From positions 186,001-250,000 of the forward strand of contig NZ_FZOY01000007.1 in NCBI RefSeq assembly GCF_900188335.1: a stretch of DNA of 64,000 bases, in the 5' to 3' direction. The position numbers and the translations under genes are program-made. Every line of letters begins with the position of its first letter. Within the stretch, counting starts at the first letter, position 1. Shown here piece by piece: positions 9,586 through 18,394 of this stretch. Below the pieces are notes generated by a model. It made no database searches. It saw only the letters and a program-made list of their open reading frames with translations, and was not told where the DNA came from. The DNA comes from Tropicimonas sediminicola (GTDB lineage Bacteria; Pseudomonadota; Alphaproteobacteria; Rhodobacterales; Rhodobacteraceae).

Positions 9586-11132
9586 AACCAATCCGCCTGA
9601 TGGCGGGATTCCTGACGGTCGGGGTCTGGACCCTGATGTCGCGGATCCTTGGATTCGTGCGCGATATCGTCATCGCGGCCAAGCTGGGGGACGGGCCTGT
9701 GGCGGAGGCCTTCCTGATCGCCTTCAGCCTTCCAAACATGTTCCGCCGCTTCTTCGCCGAGGGCGCGTTCAACATGGCCTTCGTGCCGATGTTCTCCAAA
9801 AAGCTGGAGCGCGACGAGGACCCGAAGGGCTTTGCCCAGGACGCGTTCAATGGCCTCGCCTCGGTGCTGATCCTGTTCTCGCTGCTGGCGCAGGCGGTGA
9901 TGCCCTGGCTCGTGCTGGCCATGGCCTCGGGCTTTGCCGGCGACGAACGCTTCGGCATGGCGGTGCATTTCGGCCGCATCGCCTTTCCCTACATCCTGTT
10001 CATCTCGCTCGCGGCGTTGCTCTCGGGCGTGCTGAACGCGACGGGCCGCTTTGTTGCGGCCGCCGCGGCGCCGGTTCTGCTGAACGTGATCCTCGTCACC
10101 TCGATGCTGCTGGCCGAGGCGACTGGTGGCGATTTCGGCACCTTTCTCGTCTGGGCCGTGCCGGTCGCGGGCGTGGCGCAGCTCGGGCTGGTCTGGTGGT
10201 CGGCCGCCCGGGCCGGGTTCCGGCTGACGCTCTCGCGGCCGCGGCTGACACCGGACATGAAACGGCTGGCGCGGATCGCCGCCCCGGCGATGCTCGCCGG
10301 CGGCGTGGTGCAGGTGAACCTGCTGGTCGGCCGGCAGGTCGCCAGCTATTTCGACGGCGCGATCCAGTATCTCAACCTCGCCGACCGGCTCTACCAATTG
10401 CCGCTGGGTGTGGTGGCCATCGCCATCGGCGTGGTGCTGCTGCCCGACCTCTCGCGGCGCCTCGCCGCCGACGACACAGTGGGCGGCCGCGCCGCTCTGA
10501 ACCGCGCAACCGAGTTCGCGCTGCTCCTGACCCTGCCCGCCGCGGTTGCGCTGGTGGTCATCGCGGAGCCGATCGTCTCGGTGCTCTACCAGCGCGGCGC
10601 CTTCGGGGCGGAGGCCGCGGCGCGCACGGCGCTGGTCACAGCGATCTACGGGCTCGGCCTGCCCGCATTCGTGCTTCAGAAAGTGTTCCAGCCGCTCTAC
10701 TTCGCGCGTCACGACACGCGGACGCCGTTCAACTACGCGCTCGTCGCGATGGTGCTGAACGCGGTCATTGCCATCGGCGGTTCCTACTTCTTCGGCTTCT
10801 ACGCCGCCGCCTGGGCGACCACCCTCGCGGCCTGGGCGATGGTGCTTCTGCTGTGGCGCGGATCGCGGCGGATGGGCGAGGCCGTGATGCTGGATGACCG
10901 CCTGAAACGGCGCAGCTGGCGCGTCCTGGTAGCCTGCGGCGTGATGGCCGCCTGCCTTCTCGCGACCGAATGGGCCCTGGGCGATGCGCTCTACCAGTCC
11001 GGGGTGCGCTACGCGGCGCTGCTGGTGCTGGTGGGCGTGGGGATCGTGAGCTACTTCGGCGCCGCGCAGTTGGTCGGGGCAACGCAGCTCACCGAGATCC
11101 GCCGCGCGATGCGTCGCAACCACTCCGCCTGA
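9582..11132 (+). CDS. murJ: Lipid II flippase MurJ
   Basis: 516 residues, polytopic inner-membrane protein of the MOP superfamily. It moves lipid-linked peptidoglycan precursor across the membrane. Family features include the N-terminal MSRILGFVRDIVIAAKLG segment, the first-lobe motif FAEGAFNMAFVPMFS, and FQPLYFARHDTRTPF in the second half. The ATG sits within ATGA at the glnD stop, so translation is probably coupled. The glnD-murJ pair is common in alphaproteobacteria. Confidence 0.95.
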   Translation: MKPIRLMAGFLTVGVWTLMSRILGFVRDIVIAAKLGDGPVAEAFLIAFSLPNMFRRFFAEGAFNMAFVPMFSKKLERDEDPKGFAQDAFNGLASVLILFSLLAQAVMPWLVLAMASGFAGDERFGMAVHFGRIAFPYILFISLAALLSGVLNATGRFVAAAAAPVLLNVILVTSMLLAEATGGDFGTFLVWAVPVAGVAQLGLVWWSAARAGFRLTLSRPRLTPDMKRLARIAAPAMLAGGVVQVNLLVGRQVASYFDGAIQYLNLADRLYQLPLGVVAIAIGVVLLPDLSRRLAADDTVGGRAALNRATEFALLLTLPAAVALVVIAEPIVSVLYQRGAFGAEAAARTALVTAIYGLGLPAFVLQKVFQPLYFARHDTRTPFNYALVAMVLNAVIAIGGSYFFGFYAAAWATTLAAWAMVLLLWRGSRRMGEAVMLDDRLKRRSWRVLVACGVMAACLLATEWALGDALYQSGVRYAALLVLVGVGIVSYFGAAQLVGATQLTEIRRAMRRNHSA

Positions 11133-11196
11133 GGCGGAGCGGGCCCTCCCGCCCGTCGTCGCCACATCGAAGATGTCCCGCCGCCCGTTGGGCGTG

Positions 11197-11218
11197 GCCG
11201 CGCACCTGCGTGCGCGGC
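11197..11218 (+). terminator. Hairpin downstream of murJ
   Basis: GCCGCGCAC and GTGCGCGGC make a perfect 9-base-pair stem with a CTGC loop, 64 bases after the murJ stop. The following bases (GAAGCATCCTTTG) are only weakly T-rich, so intrinsic termination is possible but not certain. Confidence 0.5.
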
Positions 11219-11312
11219 GAAGCATCCTTTGCGACCGCGCTCCATTCCGAAAACGCATAGCAGATCCGCAAATTTCGCACATAAAATATTTTTTACTTTA
11301 GATATTTCATTT

Positions 11313-11334
11313 TTCGAACTATCTGGCGTTCGAA
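11313..11334. promoter_or_regulatory. Candidate operator for the MarR regulator
   Basis: Inverted repeat TTCGAAC, 8-base spacer, GTTCGAA, 17 bases before the marR ATG. It lies at the end of an AT-rich stretch (about 11270-11318) that stands out from the GC-rich surroundings and is a plausible promoter region. MarR proteins commonly bind such palindromes and repress their own operon; assignment is by position only. Confidence 0.5.
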
Positions 11335-11350
11335 CGGTTACGGAGGCCTC

Positions 11351-11839
11351 ATGACTGGCGTGACAGCAGACTGCATCTTCGGCGACGACCTGAACCTGAT
11401 TCCCCAGGAGCTGCGCATCATGTTCGGCACCCTGGTGCTTGCGCGTGCGCTCGAGGAACAGATGGAAGAGTTCAGGACCGAAGTGCCGCTGACCAAGTCG
11501 GAGCGGCACATGCTGATGAACCTCGGCGTTCCGCGACGCATGGGCCAGATCGCCGAGACGCTCAACACCCAACCCTCGACCGTCACCGCCGTCGCCGATG
11601 CGCTCGAAGCCAAGGGCCTGCTGGAACGGGAACGCGACCCCGACGACCGGCGCGCCTGGCAGCTCCGCCTCACCGAGGCCGGCATCTCCGCCCGCAGAAA
11701 CCTGATCGAGGTCGCCGTGTCGAAGTTCCGGGAGATCTCCGGGCTGTCGACCAGCGAGATCGAGCAGGTTGCAGGCTTCTTCGATTCCGTGACCGAACAC
11801 GTCCTCAAATCCGGATTCCCCAAGGGATTGACACTATGA
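11351..11839 (+). CDS. MarR family transcriptional regulator
   Basis: 162 residues. The winged-helix core is visible: MGQIAETLNTQPSTVTAVAD as the HTH and the wing RERDPDDRRAWQLRLTEAG, which carries the DxRxxxxxLT signature. It is probably dimeric and ligand-responsive. It is the first gene of a three-gene operon with an RND adaptor and pump, and its stop overlaps the adaptor start by 4 bases. The likely job is local repression of this efflux system through the palindrome just upstream. Confidence 0.9.
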   Translation: MTGVTADCIFGDDLNLIPQELRIMFGTLVLARALEEQMEEFRTEVPLTKSERHMLMNLGVPRRMGQIAETLNTQPSTVTAVADALEAKGLLERERDPDDRRAWQLRLTEAGISARRNLIEVAVSKFREISGLSTSEIEQVAGFFDSVTEHVLKSGFPKGLTL

Positions 11840-12909
11840 TTACCAAGAAACTCGTCATCGGCGCCGCGGTCGCCGGCTGCATCGGGCTGGCCGCAATCGC
11901 GCAAAGCACCACGCAGGAGGAAACGCCTGCGGAGATGGCGCTCAAACCCGTCAAGCTCATGCTGGTCGAGGAAGCTGAAGCGACACTCACGCGGCAGTTC
12001 TTCGGCAAGGTCGTTGCCCGCAAGACGGTGGACCTCGCCTTCCAGGTGGCCGGCCAGATCCAGGATTTCCCCGTGATCGAAGGCACCCGGATCGAGCAAG
12101 GCGCGCTGGTCGCGCAGCTCGACCTGCGCCCCTTCGAGCTCGCCCTGGAGCAGGCCAGGCTGCAGAAGGAGCAGGCGGACCGGACGGTCGACCGCCTCGA
12201 GAAGCTCAAGGGCAGCACGGTCGGCCAGGTCGCCATCGACGACGCGGTGACATCCGCCGGCCTCGCGGAGATCGCGCTGGAGAATGCCGAGATCGCGCTC
12301 GAGGATGCGACCTTGCTGGCACCGTTCGATGCGCTGGTGGCCTCGCGGAGCGTCGAGAACTTCACCACGATCTCCGCCGGCACGCCGGTCGTGCGGCTGC
12401 ACGACATGTCCGAGATCCGGGTGGAAGTCGATCTTCCGGAGGTGCTGGTCCAGAAGGCCGGCCTCGCCGAGAAGGTCAACGTGTTGGCGAAATTCCCATC
12501 GTCCGCCACGGAATACCCGCTGGAGGTCCGCGAACTGACCGCGGAAACCTCGGCCATCGGCCAGACCTACAGCGCCACCTTCGGAATGCAGGCCCCCGAG
12601 GGGCTGTCCGTCCTGCCCGGCTCCTCGGTCACAGTGACCGCGACCCTCGCACAGGACGACGGCGGCATCATCGTGCCGGCCTCGGCCATCGCGATCGACA
12701 CGGATGGCAGCACCTACGTCTACGTTTTCCGCCCGACCGGCGCCGCCGAGGGCTCGCTGACCAAGGCCATGGTCACCGTCGAGCCCACCGACGACGGCGA
12801 GGTCCGGGTCGTCTCCGGCCTGACTCCGGGCGAGGAAATCGCTGTGGCCGGCGTGAACGAGCTGAACGACGGCATGCAGGTTCGCCGCTTCGCGGGCTTC
12901 GGGAACTGA
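11836..12909 (+). CDS. RND efflux periplasmic adaptor (membrane fusion protein)
   Basis: 357 residues. An N-terminal hydrophobic segment (about 5-25, LVIGAAVAGCIGLAAIA) acts as signal or anchor. Then come the barrel-sandwich lipoyl-like half motif VDLAFQVAGQIQDFPVIEG with EQGALVAQLD, a short coiled-coil hairpin around residues 95-140, the second half motif ATLLAPFDALVASRSV, and a beta-barrel and membrane-proximal end (VVSGLTPGEEIAVAGVNEL). It joins the inner-membrane pump to an outer-membrane channel. No outer-membrane factor gene is adjacent. It lies 10 bases before the pump gene. Confidence 0.92.
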   Translation: MITKKLVIGAAVAGCIGLAAIAQSTTQEETPAEMALKPVKLMLVEEAEATLTRQFFGKVVARKTVDLAFQVAGQIQDFPVIEGTRIEQGALVAQLDLRPFELALEQARLQKEQADRTVDRLEKLKGSTVGQVAIDDAVTSAGLAEIALENAEIALEDATLLAPFDALVASRSVENFTTISAGTPVVRLHDMSEIRVEVDLPEVLVQKAGLAEKVNVLAKFPSSATEYPLEVRELTAETSAIGQTYSATFGMQAPEGLSVLPGSSVTVTATLAQDDGGIIVPASAIAIDTDGSTYVYVFRPTGAAEGSLTKAMVTVEPTDDGEVRVVSGLTPGEEIAVAGVNELNDGMQVRRFAGFGN

Positions 12910-12919
12910 GGACGCTTTC

Positions 12920-15900
12920 ATGACCATTGCACGCGCCTCCATCGAGCGGCCGATCTACACCTGGCTGATCATCCTGGGCTGCCTTCTCGGCGGCATCTGG
13001 GGCTTCAATTCCATCGGCCGGCTGGAAGATCCGGCCTTCACCATCAAGAACGCGGTCATCGTCACCGCCTACCCCGGCGCCACCGCCGAGCAGGTGGCGA
13101 CGGAAGTTTCCGAACCGATCGAATCCGAGATCCAGAAAATGGGCGAGGTGGACAACATCACCTCGACCAACCGCCCGGGCTCGTCGCTGATCGAGGTCGA
13201 GATCAAGTCGACCTATGACGGCACCGAGCTGCCCAAGATCTGGACCGACCTGCGCAACCGCGTCGCCGATGCCCAGCTGCCCGACGGCGCCGGGACGCCC
13301 TATGTCAACGACAGCTTCGGCGACGTTTTCGGCATCTTCTACGCGATCACCGCGCCGGGCTTCTCGGATGCCGAGAAGCACGAGCTGGCGACGTTCCTGC
13401 GGCGCGAACTGCTCGCCGTCGAAGGCGTGGCCGATATCGAGGTGTCCGGCCTGCCCGAGGAGGCGGTCTTCGTCGAACCCGACATGACGCTTGCGGTCAA
13501 CCAGAACATCTCTCCTTCCGCCCTTGCCGCGGCGCTTTCCACCGCCGACTCGGTGGTCGACGCCGGCGGGGTCGAGCATGGCCCGAGCCGGACCATCATC
13601 CAGCGCCCGCAGGGTGACGATACCGTCTCGGCGATTGCCGGGCTGACGGTCGGGGTCGGTGGCGAGGTGCTCAACCTCTATGACCTCGCCAATGTCTATC
13701 GCGACCGCGAGGAGAACCCCTCGCTGATCATCCGCCAGGACGGCAAGGATGCCTTCACCCTCGGCATCGCCGGACTTTCGACCGAGAACATCGTGACCGT
13801 CGGCAAGAGGGTCGACGAGCGCCTCGCCGAACTGAGCGCCGAGATCCCGTTCGGGGTCGAGATGAGCCCGATCTACCAGCAGCACATCGTGGTCGAGGAG
13901 GCCTCCGACGCCTTCCTGCAGAACCTCGCGATGTCCGTCGCCATCGTCGTCGCGGTGCTCGCGATCTCGATGGGCTGGCGGGCGGCGGTCGTCGTCGGCG
14001 CGACGCTGCTCCTGACCGTGGTCGGCACCGTGTTCTTCATGGACATGTTCTCCATCGAGATGGAACGGATCTCGCTCGGGGCGCTGATCATCGCCATGGG
14101 GATGCTGGTGGACAACGCCATCGTCGTCGCCGAGGGCATGCAGGTTGCGATGCTCCACGGCAAGAACGGCCGCGTGGCCGCCGACGAAGCGACCAAGAAG
14201 ACGCAGATTCCGCTGCTCGGCGCGACCGTGATCGGCATCATGGCCTTTGCCGGCATCGGCACCAGCCCCGACGCCACCGGCGAGTTCCTGTTCTCGCTCT
14301 TCGCGGTGATCGGCATCTCGCTGATGCTGTCGTGGATCCTCGCCATCACGGTGACGCCCTACCTCGGCAACCTGCTGTTCCGCGAGATCGACGAGGGCGA
14401 GCACGATGCCTATGGCGGCCCGTTCTTCCGCGCCTTCGGCTGGACGCTGAACCTGGCGCTGCGGCTGCGCTGGCTGGTCGTCGTCGGCCTCATCGCGTTG
14501 ACGGCCGTCTGCTTCAACGCCTTCGCGAAACTGCCCCAGCAGTTCTTCCCCGACAGCAACACGCCGCTGTTCTTCGTCCACTACAAGCTGCCCCAGGGCG
14601 CGTCGATCAACGCGACGTCGGAACAGATGGCGGTGGTCGAGGACTGGCTCGACGAGCGCGACGACGTGGTTTCCTACACCACCTTCGTGGGTCAGGGCGC
14701 GACGCGATTCATGCTGACCTACTCGGCGGAAAACGCGAACCCCAGCTACGGGCACATGATCGTGCGCACCGAATCCATCGAGCAGATCCCGGCGCTCAAG
14801 GCCGATCTTGATGCCTTCGGGGCCGAGGCTCTGCCCGAGGGCGAGTTCCGCACCAAGCGGCTGGTCTTCGGGCCCGGCGGTGGTGACCCGATCGAGCTGC
14901 GCCTGTCCGGAAACGACCCGGAGGTCCTGCGCACCCTCGCCGACGAGGCGATGGGGATCATGCGGGGCGCCAGCGACAACCTCACCACGATGCACACCGA
15001 CTGGCGCGAGAAGGAGCTGGTGCTGCGGCCGATCTACTCGACCGACCGGGCGCAGACCGCGGGCATCACCCGCGACGACATCGCCTCGATCCTGCAGTAC
15101 GCCACGGACGGCACCCGCGGCGGCACCTACCGGGAAGACGACCGGCTGATCCCGATCATCATCCGCGAGCCGCTCGACTCGAGCCTCACGCTGATGGACC
15201 AGGTGGTCTATTCGACGGCGGCCGGGACCTTTGTGCCGATCGAGCAGGTCATCGACGGCTTCGAGTTCATCCCCGAGGACACGCTGGTGCAGCGGCGGGA
15301 CCGCCAGTTCACCATCACCGTCGGCGCAGACATCCGCGACGACGTGACGGCCGCCACCGTTCACAGCGAGATCAGCGCGGCCATCGAGGCGATGGACCTG
15401 CCGATCGGCTACAGCATGGCCTGGGGCGGCGAGCACGAGAACTCCGGCGAGGCGCAGGCCGCGCTCGGAAAGCAGCTCCCGATGAGCTTCCTCATCATGG
15501 TGCTGATCTCGATCGTGCTGTTCAACGCCCTTCGCCAGCCGCTGATCATCTGGCTGCTGGTGCCGATGTCGGTGAACGGCGTGGTGATCGGGCTCGGGAT
15601 GACCGGTTTGCCCTTCAGCTTCACCGCCCTCCTGGGCCTGCTGAGCCTCTCGGGCATGCTGATCAAGAACGGCATCGTCCTGGTCGAGGAGATCGACCTG
15701 CTGCGCCACGACGGGCTGGAGCTGAAACCGGCGATCATCCGGGCCTCGACCTCGCGTCTGCGGCCGGTGGTGCTGGCGGCGGCGACGACCATCCTCGGGA
15801 TGATCCCGCTGCTGACCGATGCCTTCTTCGTCTCGATGGCGGTGACCATCATGGGCGGGCTGGCCTTTGCCACGGTGCTCACCCTCGTGGCCGCGCCGGT

Positions 15901-15988
15901 GCTCTACTACATCTTCTTCCGCAAGCAGGGGATGGCCGAAGAGCGCAACCGGCATGCGAGGGATCTCGCCACCGGCGTCCCGGCATAG
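12920..15988 (+). CDS. RND family efflux pump permease (AcrB-type)
   Basis: 1022 residues, consistent with a full 12-segment RND transporter with two large periplasmic loops. It exports small hydrophobic compounds using the proton gradient. Hallmarks are the N-terminal ASIERPIYTWLIILG helix, YPGATAEQVATEVSEPIE in the first loop, GMLVDNAIVVAEGM in the TM4 region, and LLGLLSLSGMLIKNGIVLVEEI in the second half. The subfamily is nearer the divergent alphaproteobacterial pumps than AcrB itself. It is the last gene of the MarR operon and is followed 5 bases later by a strong terminator. The substrate is unknown. Confidence 0.93.
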   Translation: MTIARASIERPIYTWLIILGCLLGGIWGFNSIGRLEDPAFTIKNAVIVTAYPGATAEQVATEVSEPIESEIQKMGEVDNITSTNRPGSSLIEVEIKSTYDGTELPKIWTDLRNRVADAQLPDGAGTPYVNDSFGDVFGIFYAITAPGFSDAEKHELATFLRRELLAVEGVADIEVSGLPEEAVFVEPDMTLAVNQNISPSALAAALSTADSVVDAGGVEHGPSRTIIQRPQGDDTVSAIAGLTVGVGGEVLNLYDLANVYRDREENPSLIIRQDGKDAFTLGIAGLSTENIVTVGKRVDERLAELSAEIPFGVEMSPIYQQHIVVEEASDAFLQNLAMSVAIVVAVLAISMGWRAAVVVGATLLLTVVGTVFFMDMFSIEMERISLGALIIAMGMLVDNAIVVAEGMQVAMLHGKNGRVAADEATKKTQIPLLGATVIGIMAFAGIGTSPDATGEFLFSLFAVIGISLMLSWILAITVTPYLGNLLFREIDEGEHDAYGGPFFRAFGWTLNLALRLRWLVVVGLIALTAVCFNAFAKLPQQFFPDSNTPLFFVHYKLPQGASINATSEQMAVVEDWLDERDDVVSYTTFVGQGATRFMLTYSAENANPSYGHMIVRTESIEQIPALKADLDAFGAEALPEGEFRTKRLVFGPGGGDPIELRLSGNDPEVLRTLADEAMGIMRGASDNLTTMHTDWREKELVLRPIYSTDRAQTAGITRDDIASILQYATDGTRGGTYREDDRLIPIIIREPLDSSLTLMDQVVYSTAAGTFVPIEQVIDGFEFIPEDTLVQRRDRQFTITVGADIRDDVTAATVHSEISAAIEAMDLPIGYSMAWGGEHENSGEAQAALGKQLPMSFLIMVLISIVLFNALRQPLIIWLLVPMSVNGVVIGLGMTGLPFSFTALLGLLSLSGMLIKNGIVLVEEIDLLRHDGLELKPAIIRASTSRLRPVVLAAATTILGMIPLLTDAFFVSMAVTIMGGLAFATVLTLVAAPVLYYIFFRKQGMAEERNRHARDLATGVPA

Positions 15989-15993
15989 AAAAA

Positions 15994-16021
15994 AAGGCCG
16001 CGCGTGAAAACGCGCGGCCTT
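15994..16021. terminator. Bidirectional terminator between the RND pump and IMPase genes
   Basis: AAGGCCGCGCG and CGCGCGGCCTT form a perfect 11-base-pair stem around TGAAAA. An A-run precedes it (a U-run on the minus strand) and TT follows it. It separates two convergent genes. Confidence 0.85.
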
Positions 16022-16049
16022 CGTCGTTCCAGAAGGGCGCGAACGGCGA

Positions 16050-16901
16050 TCAGCCGGCCGCCGCGCCTTCTTCGACCATCCACGAGAGTTCCTTGCGCAG
16101 CGCCTCCAGCGTCTCCGCATTGCGCGCCGAGACCATGTACCCCTCGTGGATCGTTGGCGCATAGTCGCGCCCGTCGAGCAGGCCGACCGCGCCACCGGCC
16201 TCGACGACGGCCAGCGCACCCGCCGCGTGATCCCAGGGCATCAGCTTGAAATCGAAGCTGAACTGCCCGTTGCCGAAACAGAAGGTCCGGTAGGCGTGGC
16301 AGGCGCAGCGCATGTCCGTGACCCGGCCCCGCCCAAGCAGGAACAGCGCGAAGCGCTCCCGCAGGTGTTCCGGCAAAAGCCAGGGCGAGCCGAAGCCGGC
16401 GAAACCGGTCGGCCCTTCCGGCACATCGAGCCGCAGCTGCCGGCGCTTCCCGTCCGCGGTGCAGAACCACGTCCCGCCGCCGCGGATCGCCATGACCCAG
16501 TCGTCGTTCAACGGGTCGTAAAGCAGCCCGAACACCGTCTCGCCGCGATGGGTCACCGCCAGCAGAACGCCGAAGACGGAGACGCCCTTGGCGAAGTTCC
16601 AGGTGCCGTCGATCGGATCGATGATGACGGCCGTTTCCGCGATGCCGATCCGGTCCAGCAGCGTGGGGTCTTCCGCGACCGCTTCCTCGCCGACAATCTC
16701 GGCCTCGGGCAGGATTTTTGCCACCGCTGCCGAGATCGAGGCTTCGGATAGCCTGTCCGCGATGGTCACGAGGTCGTCCGGGTTGCTCTTGGCGTCGACC
16801 GAGCCGGCCTCCAGGTTCCGGAACCGTGGCAGGATCTCCTCCCGCGCGGCGGTCCGGACCGCCTCGACGAGGGCGTCCTGCTGTTGCTGGTTGGGGATCA
16901 T
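16050..16901 (-). CDS. Inositol monophosphatase family protein
   Basis: 283 residues. It has the two metal-binding signatures of the Mg-dependent, Li-sensitive phosphatase family: VGEEAV followed by IIDPIDGTWNF, and near the C-terminus WDHAAGALAVVEAGG. Family members hydrolyse inositol phosphate, histidinol phosphate (HisN) or PAP; sequence alone does not decide. The gene lies 133 bases downstream of a minus-strand FAD oxidase and might be cotranscribed with the polyamine transporter operon, though no functional link is evident. Confidence 0.88.
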   Translation of the reverse strand: MIPNQQQQDALVEAVRTAAREEILPRFRNLEAGSVDAKSNPDDLVTIADRLSEASISAAVAKILPEAEIVGEEAVAEDPTLLDRIGIAETAVIIDPIDGTWNFAKGVSVFGVLLAVTHRGETVFGLLYDPLNDDWVMAIRGGGTWFCTADGKRRQLRLDVPEGPTGFAGFGSPWLLPEHLRERFALFLLGRGRVTDMRCACHAYRTFCFGNGQFSFDFKLMPWDHAAGALAVVEAGGAVGLLDGRDYAPTIHEGYMVSARNAETLEALRKELSWMVEEGAAAG

Positions 16902-17034
16902 GCCTGTTTCCTTTCAGTTCCGGACGGGGCCCTCGGCCCACGCGCCCGCCGCCCTGCCGGGCGGCTTCCTGCCCGCGGTATAGTCGCACCATGCGACAGC
17001 CGTAAGTGCGATGCCCGGACGCGCCCGGCTGCCC

Positions 17035-18378
17035 TCAGATCCTGTCCAGCAGACGATACCAGCGGTAGGTCAACGGCAGGATGGCACGCCGGTGGCGACC
17101 GAAAGGAAAGCGCGGCGGCGGGCGGCGCATCAGGTCCGGCAGCGGTTGCCGTTGCGGGCGGCCAAGCGCCAGGTCGGCCAGCCGTGCGCCGGCATAGCTG
17201 CCCATGGCAACGCCATTGCCGTGATAGCACATGGCGCCGAAGGCATTCCCGAGGCCTTCCAGCGGCCCGGCAAAAGGCGTCAGATCCCGCGACAGGGCGA
17301 CCAAGCCCGACCAGAAATAGGGCGTTTCCACCTTGCGCCAGGCAGGGAATATCCGCTCGAAATCGGCCCGCGCCATGGCGCGGACCTCGGCATGGGCGGC
17401 CTCCGTCGCCCGCATCGCCCCGCGCAACCCGAACAGCATGCGCCGGTTCGGCATCAGACGGAAATAGTGCAGCAGGTGGCGCGTGTCGTAGCACATCTGG
17501 TTGGAAGTCCAGCCCTGCTCGGCCAGTTCGGCTTCGGTCATCTCGCGCGTCACGAGGATGTTGGTCTGCACTGGCAGGAACCGCCCGGCCATCCAGTTCG
17601 GAATATCATCCGAGCCGTAGCCATTGGTGGCCATCAGCAGTTTCGCTGCTCGCACGACACCGCGCGGCGTCTTGATCCGCCAGCCGCCGGACTCCTCGGC
17701 GATTGCCTGTGCAGGCGAGGCGGCGAAGATCCGCGCCCCCGCCTCTCCGGCCGCGCGGGCAAGGCCGAGCGCGTATTTCAGAGGATTGAGCGCGAAGCCG
17801 ATCGGGGTCGTCACCGCGCCGTGGAATTCCTCGCTCGCCATGCCGTGGGCCGCCAGGTCCCCACGACCCAGAACCTCGCAGCGCACGCCGAAACGGGCGC
17901 TGGCTTCCCGAGCCTCGGCCTCCAGCCCGCGCACATCCGACGCGCGGTGCGCCAGCAGCGTCTCGCCCTTGGAATGCACATCGGCGGCAATACCGTGACG
18001 CTCCAGCCGCTCGGCCACCAGCTCCACCGCGAGCTTCTCGGCCGTGAAGAACCGGGCGGCGTCTTCCGCCCCGTAGCGGCGCTCCAGCGCGGCCGGCGAA
18101 AGCTTGGCGCCTCCGATGCAGCAGAAGCCTCCGTTGCGGCCGGACGCCCCCCAGCCCGGGGTTTCGGCCTCGAGCACCACGACGTCCGCGCCGGCATCTG
18201 CCAGGTCGAGCGCCGCGGAGAGCCCGGTGTAGCCACCGCCCACCACGGCAAAATCGCAACGGATCTCGCCTTCGCATTCCGGCCAGCGGGGCCTCTCGGC
18301 CACAGGCACCGTCTCGCGCCAGTAGCTCGCCTCGATCGGGCGCGGCCCGTAGGCCATCTCTTCGTAGGGTCTCAGCAT
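17035..18378 (-). CDS. FAD-dependent oxidoreductase, gamma-glutamylputrescine oxidase-like
   Basis: 447 residues from ATG 18378, which has GGAAAGG just upstream; an earlier in-frame ATG at 18438 would overlap the permease gene and adds a non-conserved arginine-rich stretch. The N-terminal dinucleotide-binding fold reads VVGGGYTGLSAALDLADAG, followed by GASGRNGGF, both typical of the DAO/PuuB group. PuuB-type enzymes oxidise gamma-glutamylputrescine to the aldehyde with release of ammonia and hydrogen peroxide. It lies 16 bases after the permease gene, in an operon with a polyamine importer, which supports a polyamine role. A paralogue is at 27547. Confidence 0.85.
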   Translation of the reverse strand: MLRPYEEMAYGPRPIEASYWRETVPVAERPRWPECEGEIRCDFAVVGGGYTGLSAALDLADAGADVVVLEAETPGWGASGRNGGFCCIGGAKLSPAALERRYGAEDAARFFTAEKLAVELVAERLERHGIAADVHSKGETLLAHRASDVRGLEAEAREASARFGVRCEVLGRGDLAAHGMASEEFHGAVTTPIGFALNPLKYALGLARAAGEAGARIFAASPAQAIAEESGGWRIKTPRGVVRAAKLLMATNGYGSDDIPNWMAGRFLPVQTNILVTREMTEAELAEQGWTSNQMCYDTRHLLHYFRLMPNRRMLFGLRGAMRATEAAHAEVRAMARADFERIFPAWRKVETPYFWSGLVALSRDLTPFAGPLEGLGNAFGAMCYHGNGVAMGSYAGARLADLALGRPQRQPLPDLMRRPPPRFPFGRHRRAILPLTYRWYRLLDRI

Positions 18379-18394
18379 CGCGCCTTTCCGGCCG

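Noticed and set aside
7369-9591. 740-codon minus-strand open frame opposite glnD
   Set aside because: glnD carries all catalytic motifs; the antisense frame has none and no ribosome site.
11313-11334. LexA-type SOS box
   Set aside because: Alphaproteobacterial LexA uses a GTTC-N7-GTTC direct repeat; this is an inverted repeat with an 8-base spacer next to a MarR gene.
12773-16219. 1148-codon open frame opposite the RND pump genes
   Set aside because: It mirrors the adaptor and pump, is dominated by Arg/Asp/His/Gly, spans a strong terminator and shows no domain. It is an antisense shadow of high-GC codons.
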